A DNA stretch of 64,000 bases, from the NCBI GenBank assembly GCA_014529385.2, contig CM043942.1, positions 27,891,469 through 27,955,468 on the forward strand. Direction: 5' to 3'. The notes under the pieces are model-generated. The model was given only the letters and a program-made list of their open reading frames with translations. It was not told the DNA's origin and did no database searches. The DNA comes from Adiantum capillus-veneris (taxonomy: Eukaryota; Streptophyta; Polypodiopsida; Polypodiales; Pteridaceae). Made by a program: the position numbers and the translations under genes. Below are positions 10,483 to 21,699 of the stretch, one piece after another. How positions within the stretch are numbered: position 1 is the first letter of the stretch; every line of letters starts with the position of its first letter.

Positions 10483-13322
10483 ATGAGTAGTGACGAGGAT
10501 GTGGGGCCGTCCAACCGAAACACCTATCTCTCAACGAGGATCTTATGTCCTTGTAATCAATGCAAGCATGCTGTGCAACGGACAAGACGCATTTCTTTGC
10601 AGCACGTTCACAAATTTGGCAAGTTTGATCCATCTATTATAGATCGAGTTGTTGCCAATTATAACTCATCGGACTCTGACACTGGCCAACAGACAACAAT
10701 CTTGTAACCCAATAGACGTGTTCGCAAGCGCTTTGGTCAAGCAGCATATGTGAGGCCACAAGATGTAGCCTCTGACAGCTCGGGAAATGATCATGCATAC
10801 CACATTCCCAACGAGGCAATATTTGAGCCCGATATCGATGAAATGATCAAAACGATCATGGATTCAGAAAGGTTTATCTATGATGATATGAAAAGTGAAG
10901 CTGATACGCATTGTATGATGGATCATGTGTGTCTAGATTGAAGGCGCTCCTGGTTCTTCTCAACATGTAGACAAAGTTTGGATGGAGTCACACTAGCGTC
11001 ACAACGCTTTTCAGGTGATCTAGTACAATGGGTTTACTTTAATAAAAAAAACTCTAGATGTATAATGATCTGATATATTTTTACACAATTGTACCGTATT
11101 TTTTTCATTGTGTAGATTGCTCAAAGAGCACATACTGCCAGCTGATAATGTGATGCCAGATTCTAGAGATGAAGCAAGAAAGTTTTTCGAAACTTGGGGA
11201 TGGATTACAATTCGATCAACGATTGTCCTAACGAGTGCATTCTTTGCAGAGGGGAATACATAGACGTGGAGAAGTTTCCGAAATGTGATTCAGAGAGATA
11301 TCGAGTAGATCTCCATGGAACAAAAATTCCACAAAAGGTTTTGTGACATTTTCCTCTGCTTCCTCGCACAAGCATGGTTAGAGCAGAAGGAGATATGTGA
11401 TGATGGTTTGCCCTTAGGGATGAAGAGACTCTCTCTATGGTACGCGTTACCATATTGGCCCCGACTCATGATCAATCACTTGCTCGATCCAATGCACATA
11501 TTCAAGAATGTGGGTCATCTACTATGGGACCATTTGACTGGCAAGAAAGATACTTTGGGAGCCAGGGTTGACCTTAGAAATGTGGATCGTATGGAGCAAT
11601 ATTGGCCGCACATAGCATCCGATGGATCAATAAAACTCCCTAAAGTGCCATGGATTTTCACAAGAGCCCAAGAACGCAAAGTAAAAGAGACCATTTGATC
11701 TTTGCGGATCCCCACTGGCATAATGCACTCGCTCCGAACGTGTTTTACTAAAGAAGGAAAGCTTACCGGTTTGAAGTCACACGACTGGCATAAAACGTGC
11801 CAGGTATGTTCATAGTGGAATATATCATAGTGGGAATTGTGTAACAAGTTTGTGTGTGGACTTTAATATCATTGCTGCATGTGTTTTGCAGTTTATTTTA
11901 TCGGTGGCCATTGAGGGATGTTTGTCTCTTGATGTCCATAACACAATCTACAAACTTGCAAAGTTGGTGCAATGGATCTCACAAAAGGAGATCAACGTAG
12001 ACTCCATACCATTCACCAAACTGAACGCTGCGGAGGTTGTGTGCATGTTCGAGAAACACTTTCATACTACCATGCTAACCATTCAGGTGCATCTTCTTGT
12101 TCACACAGTTGATGAGGTGGAAATAGCTGACACAGTACATTCTAGATGGATGTTCTTTTTAGAACGTTTCATGAAAATGCTCAAGGGATATGTGCGTCAG
12201 AAGGCACGTCCGGAGGGTAGCATGGCAGAAGGTTAGCTGGTATCAGAGTCCCTAGTGTACATTGGAGAGTGGCTAGACGGATTTGATAAATCCCGGGACA
12301 CGCTATGGAGAACCATAGATGATGAGCGCATATCTGGTATTGTCATGTGCAATCTCGATGTTGAGAAGAAGATGATGGAAGATCTATAGGCTAAAATCAA
12401 CCAACATTCATGAGCTTAAGATGGTTGCACAACCAATTGAAAATCACACAACAGTGCGGTGAAGAAGTGACTAAGGAAGAGTGGGAGTACTCTCGAAGTT
12501 GCGCGACCAAGGTAAGTTTGCAATGTACGACTAGTAGTGACTTTCTAGATGTTTGAACGGCCACTCATAATCTTGGTTGGTTGTAGTATAAGTCATACAC
12601 AGTAGCATGGTGTAAAGGTCAAAATTTTAGGGTGGAACATGGCGTTTTACTCAAGATTGTGGAATCATGGCAAAATTTGAACAGTCTAGTCGACAACGGT
12701 CCTCTGATGCAGATCCTGTGGTGGTGGAACTCACTTACTTCGGCACGCTACAAGAGATTTTGAGGATCAATTATAGAGGATTTTTTGTCGACTTGTTCGA
12801 TGTGCAATGGTTCAAGATAATCATGGAGGGTCGCAACGCTACTGTGCATAGAGGAGAGTCTGGTTTTCTTGAGGTGGATTCAACTAAGAAATGGACTGAC
12901 CTAAGAGACACTTTCGTACCACCCAAGCATTGTGAACAAGTAAGTATGTAAATAATTAACATCCAATTTTAGAAGTTATGTGCTTGGAAGCTCTCATGTA
13001 AGTTATGTGGCTCTGGCAGGTGATATTTCATCCTACAAAGTCTGCATCAAAATGGTGGTATGTCATAGAGGTAGCCCCTCATAGTGCACGAATGTATGAA
13101 GGCTACCATGTGCCAATCACAGCGGCATCAATGGAGGAGATCGGAGAAGATGCTCAGTCAGAAGCCGATGTGGTGCCATACGAGCATCAAGCTGCTACTC
13201 TCTATGGGGTGCATGCAAAGGATCTACAAAATGAAACGGAGGACATCTATTTAAATGGAGAGCTCTATATAGATATAGGAAGTTATGCTAAGCTTTGTGA
13301 GGATGAGAGAGAGACCTCTTAA
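10483..13322 (+). pseudogene. CACTA TNP2-type transposase gene with DUF4218 and DUF4216 segments
   Basis: A multi-exon plus-strand gene. 10483-10650 carries the Transposase-associated zinc-binding segment (ILCPCNQCKHAVQRTRR then HVHKFG). 11210-11700 is the TNP2 core (FPKCDSERYRVDLHG, LLDPMHIFKNVGHLLWDHL) with in-frame stops after AEGDM. 11760 onward has GLKSHDWH. 11892-12236 is DUF4218-like (VHLLVHTVDEVEIADTVHSRWMFFLERF, then ARPEGSMAEG). 12587-12939 joined in frame to 13020-13322 is DUF4216-like (YFGTLQEIL, LFDVQWFKI, KWWYVIEV, SARMYE). Clear splice sites include GTAAGT at 12512 and 12940 and CAG before 11892 and 13020. TNP2 is the catalytic transposase of CACTA elements. The damaged core makes this copy non-functional. 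Confidence 0.85.
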
Positions 13323-13529
13323 AGCCATAAATATTGTATTTGAACTATCTAGCTCCGTTTTATAATAATGTATATTGTATTCACGTGGCTTTTTGTCCAT
13401 TTCTATCTATATGCGCCATTACGTCATTGTATTTAATGGTCATTGAATCATTGTGTCATTGTATTTAATGGTCTTTGCATCCACTCCAGGTACGTATGCT
13501 CTAGGTATGTTCTCACAAAAAGGGATGAC

Positions 13530-13777
13530 AAGCACTGCGCTCCGAGTGGGATGGAGACTGAAGCTGCAATCGTGAAGCTGGTCTGATCAATATAGATGCT
13601 TCTCGTCCCACCGCTAGATCTAGTTGATTTGGTGAAAGAGACACTAAGAAGCACTACTACTGCTTCTTAGCGTCTCTTTCACCTAATCAATTAGATTTAG
13701 TGGTGGGGCAAGCAACTTCTATGAGCAAACCTTCGCGATGCAGCTTCAGTCTCCACCACACCCGGAGCGCAGTGCTT
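13530..13777. repeat. Near-perfect 248-bp foldback (long hairpin)
   Basis: Left arm 13530-13653 and right arm 13661-13777 are imperfect reverse complements around a 7-base loop CTACTAC. The inner arms GGTGAAAGAGACACTAAGAAGCA / TGCTTCTTAGCGTCTCTTTCACC pair with one mismatch, and the outer ends AAGCACTGCGCTCCG / CGGAGCGCAGTGCTT pair perfectly. It lies between the two CACTA genes and could be a foldback MITE or a small-RNA-producing hairpin. Confidence 0.8.
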
Positions 13778-13931
13778 TTACAAATTCACAAAAATTCAAC
13801 AAAATCTCTCTACACAGGAATCCCTCCCCCTTTATGAGTCCCCTCTCTCTCTCTCTCTCTCTCTCTACTTGTCCATGTTTTCTTCTCCATTCATTCAATA
13901 TTAAATTTAAATATCCGTGTATTTAATGCAG

Positions 13932-15235
13932 GTATGGATGATGAGGAGTTTCTTTCTTCTTTGTCACCCCAGCAGAGACAGTGGTACGTGGAACGTCATC
14001 TCTCTGATGCACCATCGCGCGTTCCTACTCCGGCTGCATCTCCTATGTTTCGGAGCATTCAGCACGCTCTGAAGCTTTGGTGTCGACGAGACGATCTTCA
14101 CACTCGTCTAGGCACCGGTGCTCTAGTGGTGGTGACGGTGATTGTCGTGGGGATGCTGCCACTGATGCCTCGACACTGCCTCGTGTTCAATGAGGCTCTT
14201 TACCCTCCCCTTCTTTGCCCGCCCCGACACCAGCCACGGCATTGCCATCTACACTAGGTTTTGCACGGTAAACGGCCGTTCCTAGTGGCTACACACCACT
14301 AGCTACTCCTCCAAGAGTCACTCCAGTCGACACTCCTTGCTTCAGGGCCCAGACTCCAGTGGAGACACCTGACGTCCATACCCCCGTCGACATAGAGACC
14401 CCTGTCGGGATACCCAGGTTCACGCGTCACCAGCGAGAGGGCTTCCTTACTCCATTGACTTCAGCGACGGCATCATCTTGGATGATGAAGGCAAGAAGGT
14501 GATCTGGTGCATGCGCGATCTTTGCTCTCAGGTGTTTAGACACTACATACTAAACACTTGGAGTGAAGTACCAAGTGATTTAAAAGACAGAGTCATCAGT
14601 ATGCTTCATGACGAGTTCCGCGTTCCAACACGGAATGACCGCTTCAATGAAGACTTGATGAAGGTTTGAATGCACGAATACTGCAAGCACAAGCATTCCA
14701 AAGTGCAAAAAGCAATTAAGCATGGGCGGAACAGACTAGATTGGCTGGCCAAAGAAGATTGGAAGAATGCGAAGAAAGCAGCGCACGAGAATCTCGACAA
14801 GTGGAAGCAACAAAAGGAGGCATCGAGAGTGCGAGTAGAGGCAGGGAGCTCGCACCACTTGGGGAGCGATAGGTGGGCATCATTTGAGGCCGATTTTGTA
14901 AGTGTTTGCATATTGCTCTTTAGGTTTGATAGTTTAGGGTTTAGGGGTTTTTAAATTCTAACATAATGGATTCTTTGTATGTTTTGACAGTGGTCAATGA
15001 CAGGACGTGACCCCACACAGTCTGAGCACGAGTACACAGGAAGGAAGGGCTTAAACGCTCTAACGGACATTCCGAGTTCTCGCGGCGGCATGGTTAGTAT
15101 TAGGGTTTACTCTTTTCTATTTGTTGTATTGTTTTGTAAATGTCGTTATATGTTTATACTTATAGAAAGCTATCTTTTTTTTTTTTTTGTAGAATCCGAC
15201 AGATACGCTTCTTGGATGCAATGAGACGTCTGATT
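13932..15235 (+). pseudogene. Transposase_24-like (Ptta/En/Spm) gene, second copy
   Basis: Exon 1 follows an acceptor TTTAATGCAG and starts MDDEEFLSSLSPQQRQWY, as many plant transposon proteins do. A proline-rich stretch with frame breaks follows (14150-14440), then the core: FSDGIILDDEGKKVIWCMRD, a stop at 14667-14669, and a continuous frame through WLAKEDWKNAKKAAHENLDKW and SSHHLGSDRWASFEADF. Splicing from 14895 to 14991 (GTAAGT...TTTTGACAG) and from 15090 to 15193 keeps the frame: FEADF-WSMTGRDPTQSEHEYTG, then GGM-NPTDTLL. The gene ends NETSD-stop near 15235. The preserved introns and domain end suggest one nonsense mutation plus N-terminal damage. Its role in CACTA elements is unknown; DNA binding at the ends is plausible. 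Confidence 0.7.
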
Positions 15236-15881
15236 AGACGACCTCAATCTACCTGTAGCTAGATAGCACTAGTTTCCTTTTGTCATAGCATATGTATCAT
15301 GAGATGACATTTATACGTCTTTTTCAAAACCATGTATATTTTTTCAATAATGACAATGGTGTTGTAACTATTACATTTGCAAAGTTTAACAATCAAATGA
15401 TTTTGCCTATGATGTGTACACTTGTCATTGATCTACTTTCATCAATTTACTTTTGTCAGTTTTGTACATTTATTCTGCAGAAAATACTATGGATGATGGA
15501 GTTAATGGTTATATTGTCTTGTGGGTGACTACTTTGGGTCTATATCTAAGATTGCACTTTCTTTCAAAGGTGAATCAATTATTGAAACATTCAATATGGT
15601 TGAAGGGTGGCAAGGCATTCAATGCCCTGCCACCATTTTTTTTTCTCTGTAGCATCGCTATGAACGTCGCTATATAATGCTCTGCAGCATCGCTATAAAC
15701 ATCGCTATGATCATCGCTATAGGCATCGCTCTATACACCTATAGCGACGCTTATAGAGACCATTATAGCGATGCTCAGAGCGACGTTCCCGTATCGATGC
15801 TCTTAGCGACAGTCTTAGCGACGCCGAGGAGTATAAAAACCCAATGTATTTTCGTCGCTAACAGCGTCACAAGTGCACACA
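15236..15881. repeat. CACTA 3' non-coding region with right subterminal repeats
   Basis: 15236-15640 is AT-rich with no gene. 15645-15860 is a dense run of GCATCGCTATGAACGTCGCTAT-like units in both orientations, the counterpart of the block at 8510-8600. Confidence 0.75.
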
Positions 15882-15897
15882 ACCTCTTGTAGTGCAT

Positions 15898-16680
15898 TAA
15901 ATGTGGCAAGGTGAAAACGAAACTAGAATAATGGACCAAAGCCAAGCAATTGGCCAAAAAAAAAGTACAGTATAAGAAATTTGGATGACCTCAGTTTCAA
16001 AGGTTCCAAAATGGTCTGAAATCCTTGCAAAGGAGAAATATTTTTAGCAAGAATGGGAGTATTCCAAGTGTGTCAAAGAAGAGAAACTTACATACATCAA
16101 CCTTGGCACTAATCAAAAGCTAGTTGGGATCGGTGTCAATACTGAAAGAGAATTTAAACAAGGGCTAGTAGACTTGTTGAAGGACTTCAAAGATGTTTTT
16201 GCATAGTCATATGCCAATATAAAGGTATGAAGCCATCATTTGCTCAACATAAGATCATGCTTAGTGAGGATGCATGACCAATCTAGAAACATAAGTATTA
16301 TATGAATCCCAAGTATTCTGCTAAACTTAAGGAAGAATTAGTAAACTGCTTAGAATGGGATTCATCCCATCGATAGACAAGCCACTTGGTTGACACTGAT
16401 TGTAATCGTGCTGAAAAAGAACAAAAGGTTATGGGTTTCTGTGGATTATCAAACCTAAATGCCATGACCATCATTGATTCTTTCTCGACACCATTCACAT
16501 ATTCCTTGCTTGATGATGTAGTACCAAGGTATGAAATTTATTCTTGTCTAGATGGTTTCTTGGGGTAAAACCAAATTAAGATTGTATGAGAGGATAGAGA
16601 AAAGGCTACCTTCATTATATTGAATGGGTTGCCTTGGTACATACACAACCTTACGACAATCAATCCCAACAATATTTGAC
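15898..16680 (+). pseudogene. Ty3/gypsy reverse transcriptase remnant
   Basis: The conceptual reading contains the run up to and into RT: VDLLKDFKDVFA, IKGMKPSFAQHKIML, MNPKYSAKLKEELVN, then NLNAMTIIDSFSTPFTYSLLDDV and IYSCLDGFLG. These correspond to the gypsy RT palm including the LDG motif region. There are many stops and frame changes. It continues the DNA left of the CACTA element and so predates that insertion. Confidence 0.75.
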
Positions 16681-16859
16681 ATGTTCTTAATAGATTTTAT
16701 ACACACATGAGAGGGATTTTATACACACATGAGAGAGTCACAACAATGTTATCTATGGAAAACTTACACATAGAGTTTTGTTGAGAGGCTATTCTTACAA
16801 CTATTTAAGTTATCAATAGATCGTGTAGTATGCCATTGAATTCCAAGACTCCATAGAAG

Positions 16860-17500
16860 ATGTGGATTGGATAGATGAAAAACTATGATAGACTTTGTGT
16901 TTTTGGCTATAAGGCATTCTTACACATGCCTAAAGATCTATACAAAAATCTAGGCCCCAAATCACACAAATGCATTTTCATTTGTTATGGTGTCAATGGA
17001 GAAATGGGCTACTGTCTCTAACATTCAAAATCTCAATGAGTAATTCAAAGCTTGCATGCTATCTTCAATGAATCAAATATGCATTGGAAACCTATCAAAG
17101 AGATGGAATATGACAAATTAGATTTGAAGATGTAGCCTCAACTAAGATTAGACCGACAGATTACTCTACTGATGACATTTTTAACACTAGTAGTGCTCGA
17201 GAGAGAACAACTTCCAATAGTCAGGCAATGAGGAGACCTGCAAGACTCTCTCATGCACCTGAACATTTTCAACCATGGTAAGGCTATCAATTAGTCATTG
17301 GTGACTAAGGAGAGAGCCAACCTACAACCAAGAGGCTATTCACATGGAAGATAACAGGAAGTGAGACTAGGGTATGCAATTAAATCTCAATTCAATTGTT
17401 GCAAATGAGGCTTGGGAACTAGAAAAATTGCCAAGGGGCCTTGCCATGAAAATGGGTGTATAAGAAGAAATACACAAAAGATGATCCTAAGCTTTTGCAC
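16860..17500 (+). pseudogene. Second copia-type integrase/RT remnant
   Basis: Broken frames recall the copia integrase C-terminus (FLHMPKDLYKNL, HKCIFICYGVNGEMGY) followed by the RT start (EAWELEKLPRGL then KWVYKKKYTKDDPKL). It is much more decayed than the element at 2802-8340. The junction to the next fragment near 17640 is abrupt. Confidence 0.6.
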
Positions 17501-17640
17501 ATCGGTTCTCTTCGACAATGGTCTTATCCAGTGCTCAAATTGTTTTCCCCAAAAACTCGGCAAACCTACATATGTGAAACAATAGAGGTAAATGGACAAA
17601 ATTTGAAGGTTTTTACACCAAATTACACTAATGTTTTCAA

Positions 17641-18067
17641 ATTTTCTACAAGGGTATGCTGATGCAGATATGGCAGGTGACAAAGATACTCGAAGGAGCA
17701 CTACTGGCTATGTCTTCACGGTTGGAGGCACAGCAGTAAGCTGGGCTTCAAAGCTGCAGAAAGTGGTCTCACTTTCTACCACGGAAGCAGAGTATATAGC
17801 AATGACGGAGGCAAGCAAAGAAATTATGTGGCTTCACAGATTCTTAGAAAAGCTTGGATTCAAACAAGACAATTGTGTCTTGTACAATGATAGCCAAAGA
17901 GCTATCCATCTTGCGAAGAACTCAGCCTTTCATTCAAGGACAAAGCACATTGAGGTGAGATATCACTTCATACGCACTCTTTTGGAAGAGCGACAGCTAA
18001 AGCTAGGAAAGGTGCATACAAGTGAAAATCCTGCAAACATGTTTACAAAGGTGGTCAACAAGGAGAA
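17641..18067 (+). pseudogene. Copia RNase H region, cut by the giant insertion
   Basis: The frame [21 protein letters not shown] through [18 protein letters not shown] matches the RNase H of the copia element at 3686-4456 almost residue for residue. It stops matching exactly at 18067, inside the codons for NKEK-LSF. The missing continuation (GTTGAGCTTTTGCTCATC...) is found at 53823, after the 35.75-kb insertion. The 5' portion of this copia copy is absent; homology begins near 17641. Confidence 0.9.
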
Positions 18068-18083
18068 AAGACCATATTAGGTA
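18068..18083 (+). repeat. Left terminal inverted repeat of the giant element
   Basis: Sixteen bases identical to the complement of 53803-53818, preceded by the AGAA duplication. The next 20 bases (AAGTGGGAAAATCCC...) are partly matched at the other end. Confidence 0.85.
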
Positions 18084-18329
18084 AAGTGGGAAAATCCCAA
18101 TTCCCAGGTTGGACAACTTTCAATATATCATGTACAAAATATAGAGATTTTGTCAAAAATTTGAGTTTTCTTAAGGTCTCATTCCACTTTATGCACATAC
18201 AATACACAATGAAAACAACTAAAATACCATGGTTTCAATCAATTGGATTATTAGGAGACGAGTATATTGCATCCATTATCGTTTTCTATGTTCTACTGTC
18301 CTAACTACAACTTATCTCAACATGGAGAG

Positions 18330-19960
18330 CTTGGTTTCTAGGTCCACCACTTGTCCAAGTTAATGTAAAAGTGACTCAAGGTTCACAACTTGTGAAAGCA
18401 AGGATCCATTGAGGAATACAATCCACTTGGCTATTTTTCCTTAATTTATTGCATGTGACATTCAAGCAAGGTCCACTTCTAATCTATAACTTCTTAATTT
18501 GAGGCATGGGACATACATAAAATATGTAGCATATGCTCTATTGCCTCATAGGAAGGTTGGTTTCAAGGTGCACTTATCCATGCTAGCCTATCTTGGAGAA
18601 ATGATGGAGCTTGCTTCTCTCCTTGTTTCAATGGAGACTAGCTTGGACAAGTGGTGGACCTTTGCTTCTCTCTATGTTTCAATAGAGTTAGCTTGGACAA
18701 GTGGTGATCTTGGAACAAAACCCCCATGTAAAACATATCATGGGTATTCCAAGTGATTAGAAAGATTACCATTTAAGATATAACCTTATAGGTTGGACAA
18801 CTAGATCTTGGCTTGGAGAAATGGTGGACCTTTGATTCTCTCCATGTTTCAATGGAGTCTATCTTGGAGAAATGGTGGAGCTTGCTTCTGTCCATGTTTC
18901 AATGGAGCCTAGCTTGAACAGTTGGTGGACCTTTGCTTCTCTCTATGTTTCAATAGAGTTAGCTTAGACACGTGGTGGATCTTCAAAATAAACCAACTAC
19001 TATCAATGTTGCCTAGCTTGGACAAGTGGTGGAGTGTTTCTCTACTCCATGTTTCAATGGATCTTAGCTTGGACAAGTGTTGGACCTTAAAACAAAAACC
19101 CCATGTACAACATAGAATGGATTTTCTAGATTTCAATGGAGTCTAGCTTTAACAAATGGTGGAGCTTGTCTTCATCATGTTTCAATGAAACTAGCTTGGA
19201 TGTAACAAACCCTCCCATGTACAACATATCATTGGTTTTCTAAGTGATGGGAAGGAATACCATTCAAGATATAAACTTATAGCTTGGATAAGTAGTTGAC
19301 TTTAAAACCAAATTCATCATAATACAATGAAATACAGGTCAGCCAATTCCTAAATCTTGAGACCAAACCTCCCATGCTATTAGAGATAATATATTGGATA
19401 AGTGGTGGACCTTCTATTATTTTCCCATGCCTAGTTTAGACAACCGGTACACTTCGCAGCTATAAAGGTTGGACGAGTTGTGGAGCCTTGTTTCTATCCA
19501 TGTTTTAATGGATCCTAGCTTGGACAAGTGGTGGACCTTGGAAAAAAGCTTCCATGTACAACATATATGAGGTTTTCCATGTTTTAATGGAGCCTATCTT
19601 GGACAAATGGTGAAGCTTTCTTCTCTCCATGTTGATTTTGGAACTACCTTAGACAAGTGGTGGAGCTTTTCTTTTCTACTCTTCATAATACAATGAAGTA
19701 TATGTTGGTTACATGGTGAATCTTAAGGCCAAACCTCCCATTTTACTAGAGATGATAGGTTGGACAAGTGGATCAACCTTCTATCATTTCTCCATGACTA
19801 TATTGGACAATTAGTAGACAACATCTCTCTATGTTGTCTAGAGATGAGCTTGGACAAGTGATGGACCCTGCTTCTCTCTCCCCTTGGTTTACTAGTTTGA
19901 AGACTCAGTATATATACTTTCTTAGATCTAACTTGAACAAGTGGTGGACCTTGCATCCAC
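18330..19960. repeat. Left satellite block
   Basis: Copies of TTGGACAAGTGGTGGACC (the complement of GGTCCACCACTTGTCCAA) recur roughly every 50 bases, mixed with CTCCATGTTTCAATGGAG. The first copies near 18340 are in the opposite direction. It is more degenerate than the central array. No gene is present. Confidence 0.85.
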
Positions 19961-20776
19961 AATCTTAATTCAGTATAAAAAAGTATATGAAAAAATAACA
20001 TAGAATCTTGGTTTGAAGGTCAAGCAATTAGGTTCCAAATGCACATAATAATATATTTTTCCACCCATATTAAAAGAAAGTTAAATATGCACATAATAAT
20101 ATATTTTCCAAATGCACATAATAATATATTTTCCACCCATATTAAAAGAAAGTTAAATATGTTATTACCAAATTGACAAAGGTAACGTCCAAAAAATTAT
20201 ATCTTTCCATCTTGTCAGATCTAAATCTTCATCAAGGCGACATGCATGTATACATCAACTTTCAAGCCATTCAAGAATACATGCACTTAGATTCCATAGT
20301 TTTGTTTTCAAAGTCTTTTAGGTTCTAAAACTCTTTCACATAAAGTATGTAATGACAAAATTCTTGAAGCAAACATTTGTGCCCAAGAAAAAGATCCCTC
20401 TCACATATTTAAAGTCCATGAATTCTCTGATCCACACTTACAAGTTTTATTTTGACATCAAACATCAATTCTTTCATAGTTCCAAATAAATGCAACCTCG
20501 ATATGAATTGACAAAAAATGAATTTCTTTTACTATATGACCCAACATAGGCCCCAATCAAATAAAAAATGAGTCCCCAAAAATTTGGGTGCACTCTAGCA
20601 ATACATCAGAGTCCCCTTACAATAGGATGCACTCCAATAGTACATTGAAGTCCCCTTAGAGTAGGGTGCACTCCATTCAAGTGTTCATAAAATTGACACA
20701 ACCTTTTATATAATAAAAAAAAACTATATCAAATTATACAAATGTTGAAAATACACACTAGAATAAAAAAAGCATC
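19961..20776. other. AT-rich non-coding stretch with short tandem repeats
   Basis: A unit of about 74 bp (GCACATAATAATATATTTTCCACCC...) is repeated between 20039 and 20165. A unit of about 40 bp (GGTGCACTCTAGCAATACAT...) is repeated between 20588 and 20680. No coding signal is seen. Confidence 0.55.
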
Positions 20777-21569
20777 TTATAGCCATATTTTTTCAATGCT
20801 TTCAGGTTGACAAGTACCACCAAGGACATAATTTGTCTCAGAATCACTATACTGATTTACAATTGTGTTATATGTATAGACTCTCTTATCTCTTGCATAC
20901 AACCATCCTACCAACCATGGAATTATGGTTCTCTGCAAGAAGTTTTGAAGTTGCTCGGAAGTTTGCCTCCACATCTTTGGAAATATAAGATATGTCCCTG
21001 GCATGTTCCACATCACCCTATATGGAGTGTCATCAAAAAATTAAGGTATTGTTTGCATCCAAATCCTCAAATATCTTCCAAATATCACTCAGATTTTTGT
21101 GATAAACCCTTGTAAATCCTAACATGATATTTGGATTTTGGCAATTTTTGTTACTCATAAACACCTTGAACTTGGTATACTGCTCAGGAAAACACTTTTG
21201 TGTGATGCGTTGCACCCTTGTTAAGTTATAGCAACTCCATATCCATAGCTCAAAGTATTCAGCACAAAAATCCAAAAAACTTTGTGCGTCTGGTCGCACC
21301 ACATGATAAACTTCATCTTTGTCCTCCACAAGTCGCATGTGTTGAGCCCAAGATGGCATAGAATCTCCATGTTTCATTTCAACTGTCTTGAGAAGTAACC
21401 CCTCTAGATCCAAGATAAGTACTCTTTTGATGTCCTTGAAAGCAAGTGGTAGGTGATAAGGAGGTGATTCATTCCTTGGACAAGGTCTTGGAGGAGGTTG
21501 GATGGGTAATTCAATAGTTTTCTTCAATTTATGCCAGCATATAGCCAATCCATTTTTTGTAATGGTTCT
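20777..21569 (-). pseudogene. FCP1/NIF-type phosphatase-like exon (copy 1), frameshifted
   Basis: An acceptor TTCTTTAATTTCAG precedes the exon. The frame reads through a proline-rich segment (PIQPPPRPCPRNESPPY) to VLILDLEGLLLKT, the position of the HAD-type catalytic motif DxDx(T/V). Here the second acid is Glu, whereas plant relatives usually have DLNGLL or DLDGLL. It goes on through VVRPDAQSFLDFCAEYFELWIWSCY to ANNTLIF. A one-base homopolymer slip near 21040 separates this from the frame carrying DDTPYRVMWNMPGTYLIFP, the FCP1 DD motif. Such domains dephosphorylate Ser/Thr residues, for example on the RNA polymerase II tail. Activity is doubtful. The second, better copy is at 26.5-27.9 kb. 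Confidence 0.65.
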
Positions 21570-21699
21570 GAAATTAAAGAACAAGAACACTTAATGCAAA
21601 CACAACAATAGACATGATTTTTACATTGTCTACCCTAAGGTTTTATTAGATACCAAAATCCATCTATGATCTACTCATTAATAGAAAGAAAGTCAAATT

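Larger units (their letters stand above)
8456..15894 (+). mobile_element. CACTA (En/Spm) DNA transposon, 7.4 kb
   Basis: Left end CACTACAAGAGGT (8456-8468) and right end ACCTCTTGTAGTG (15882-15894) form a perfect 13-bp TIR, flanked by the 3-bp duplication CAT (8453-8455 and 15895-15897), the hallmark of CACTA transposons. Inside, on the plus strand, are a degenerate Transposase_24-like copy, a TNP2-type transposase gene with Transpos_assoc, DUF4218 and DUF4216 segments, and a second Transposase_24-like gene. Subterminal blocks of short GCTAT-containing repeats flank the coding part. The transposase has stops, so this copy is probably immobile unless helped in trans. Confidence 0.95.
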
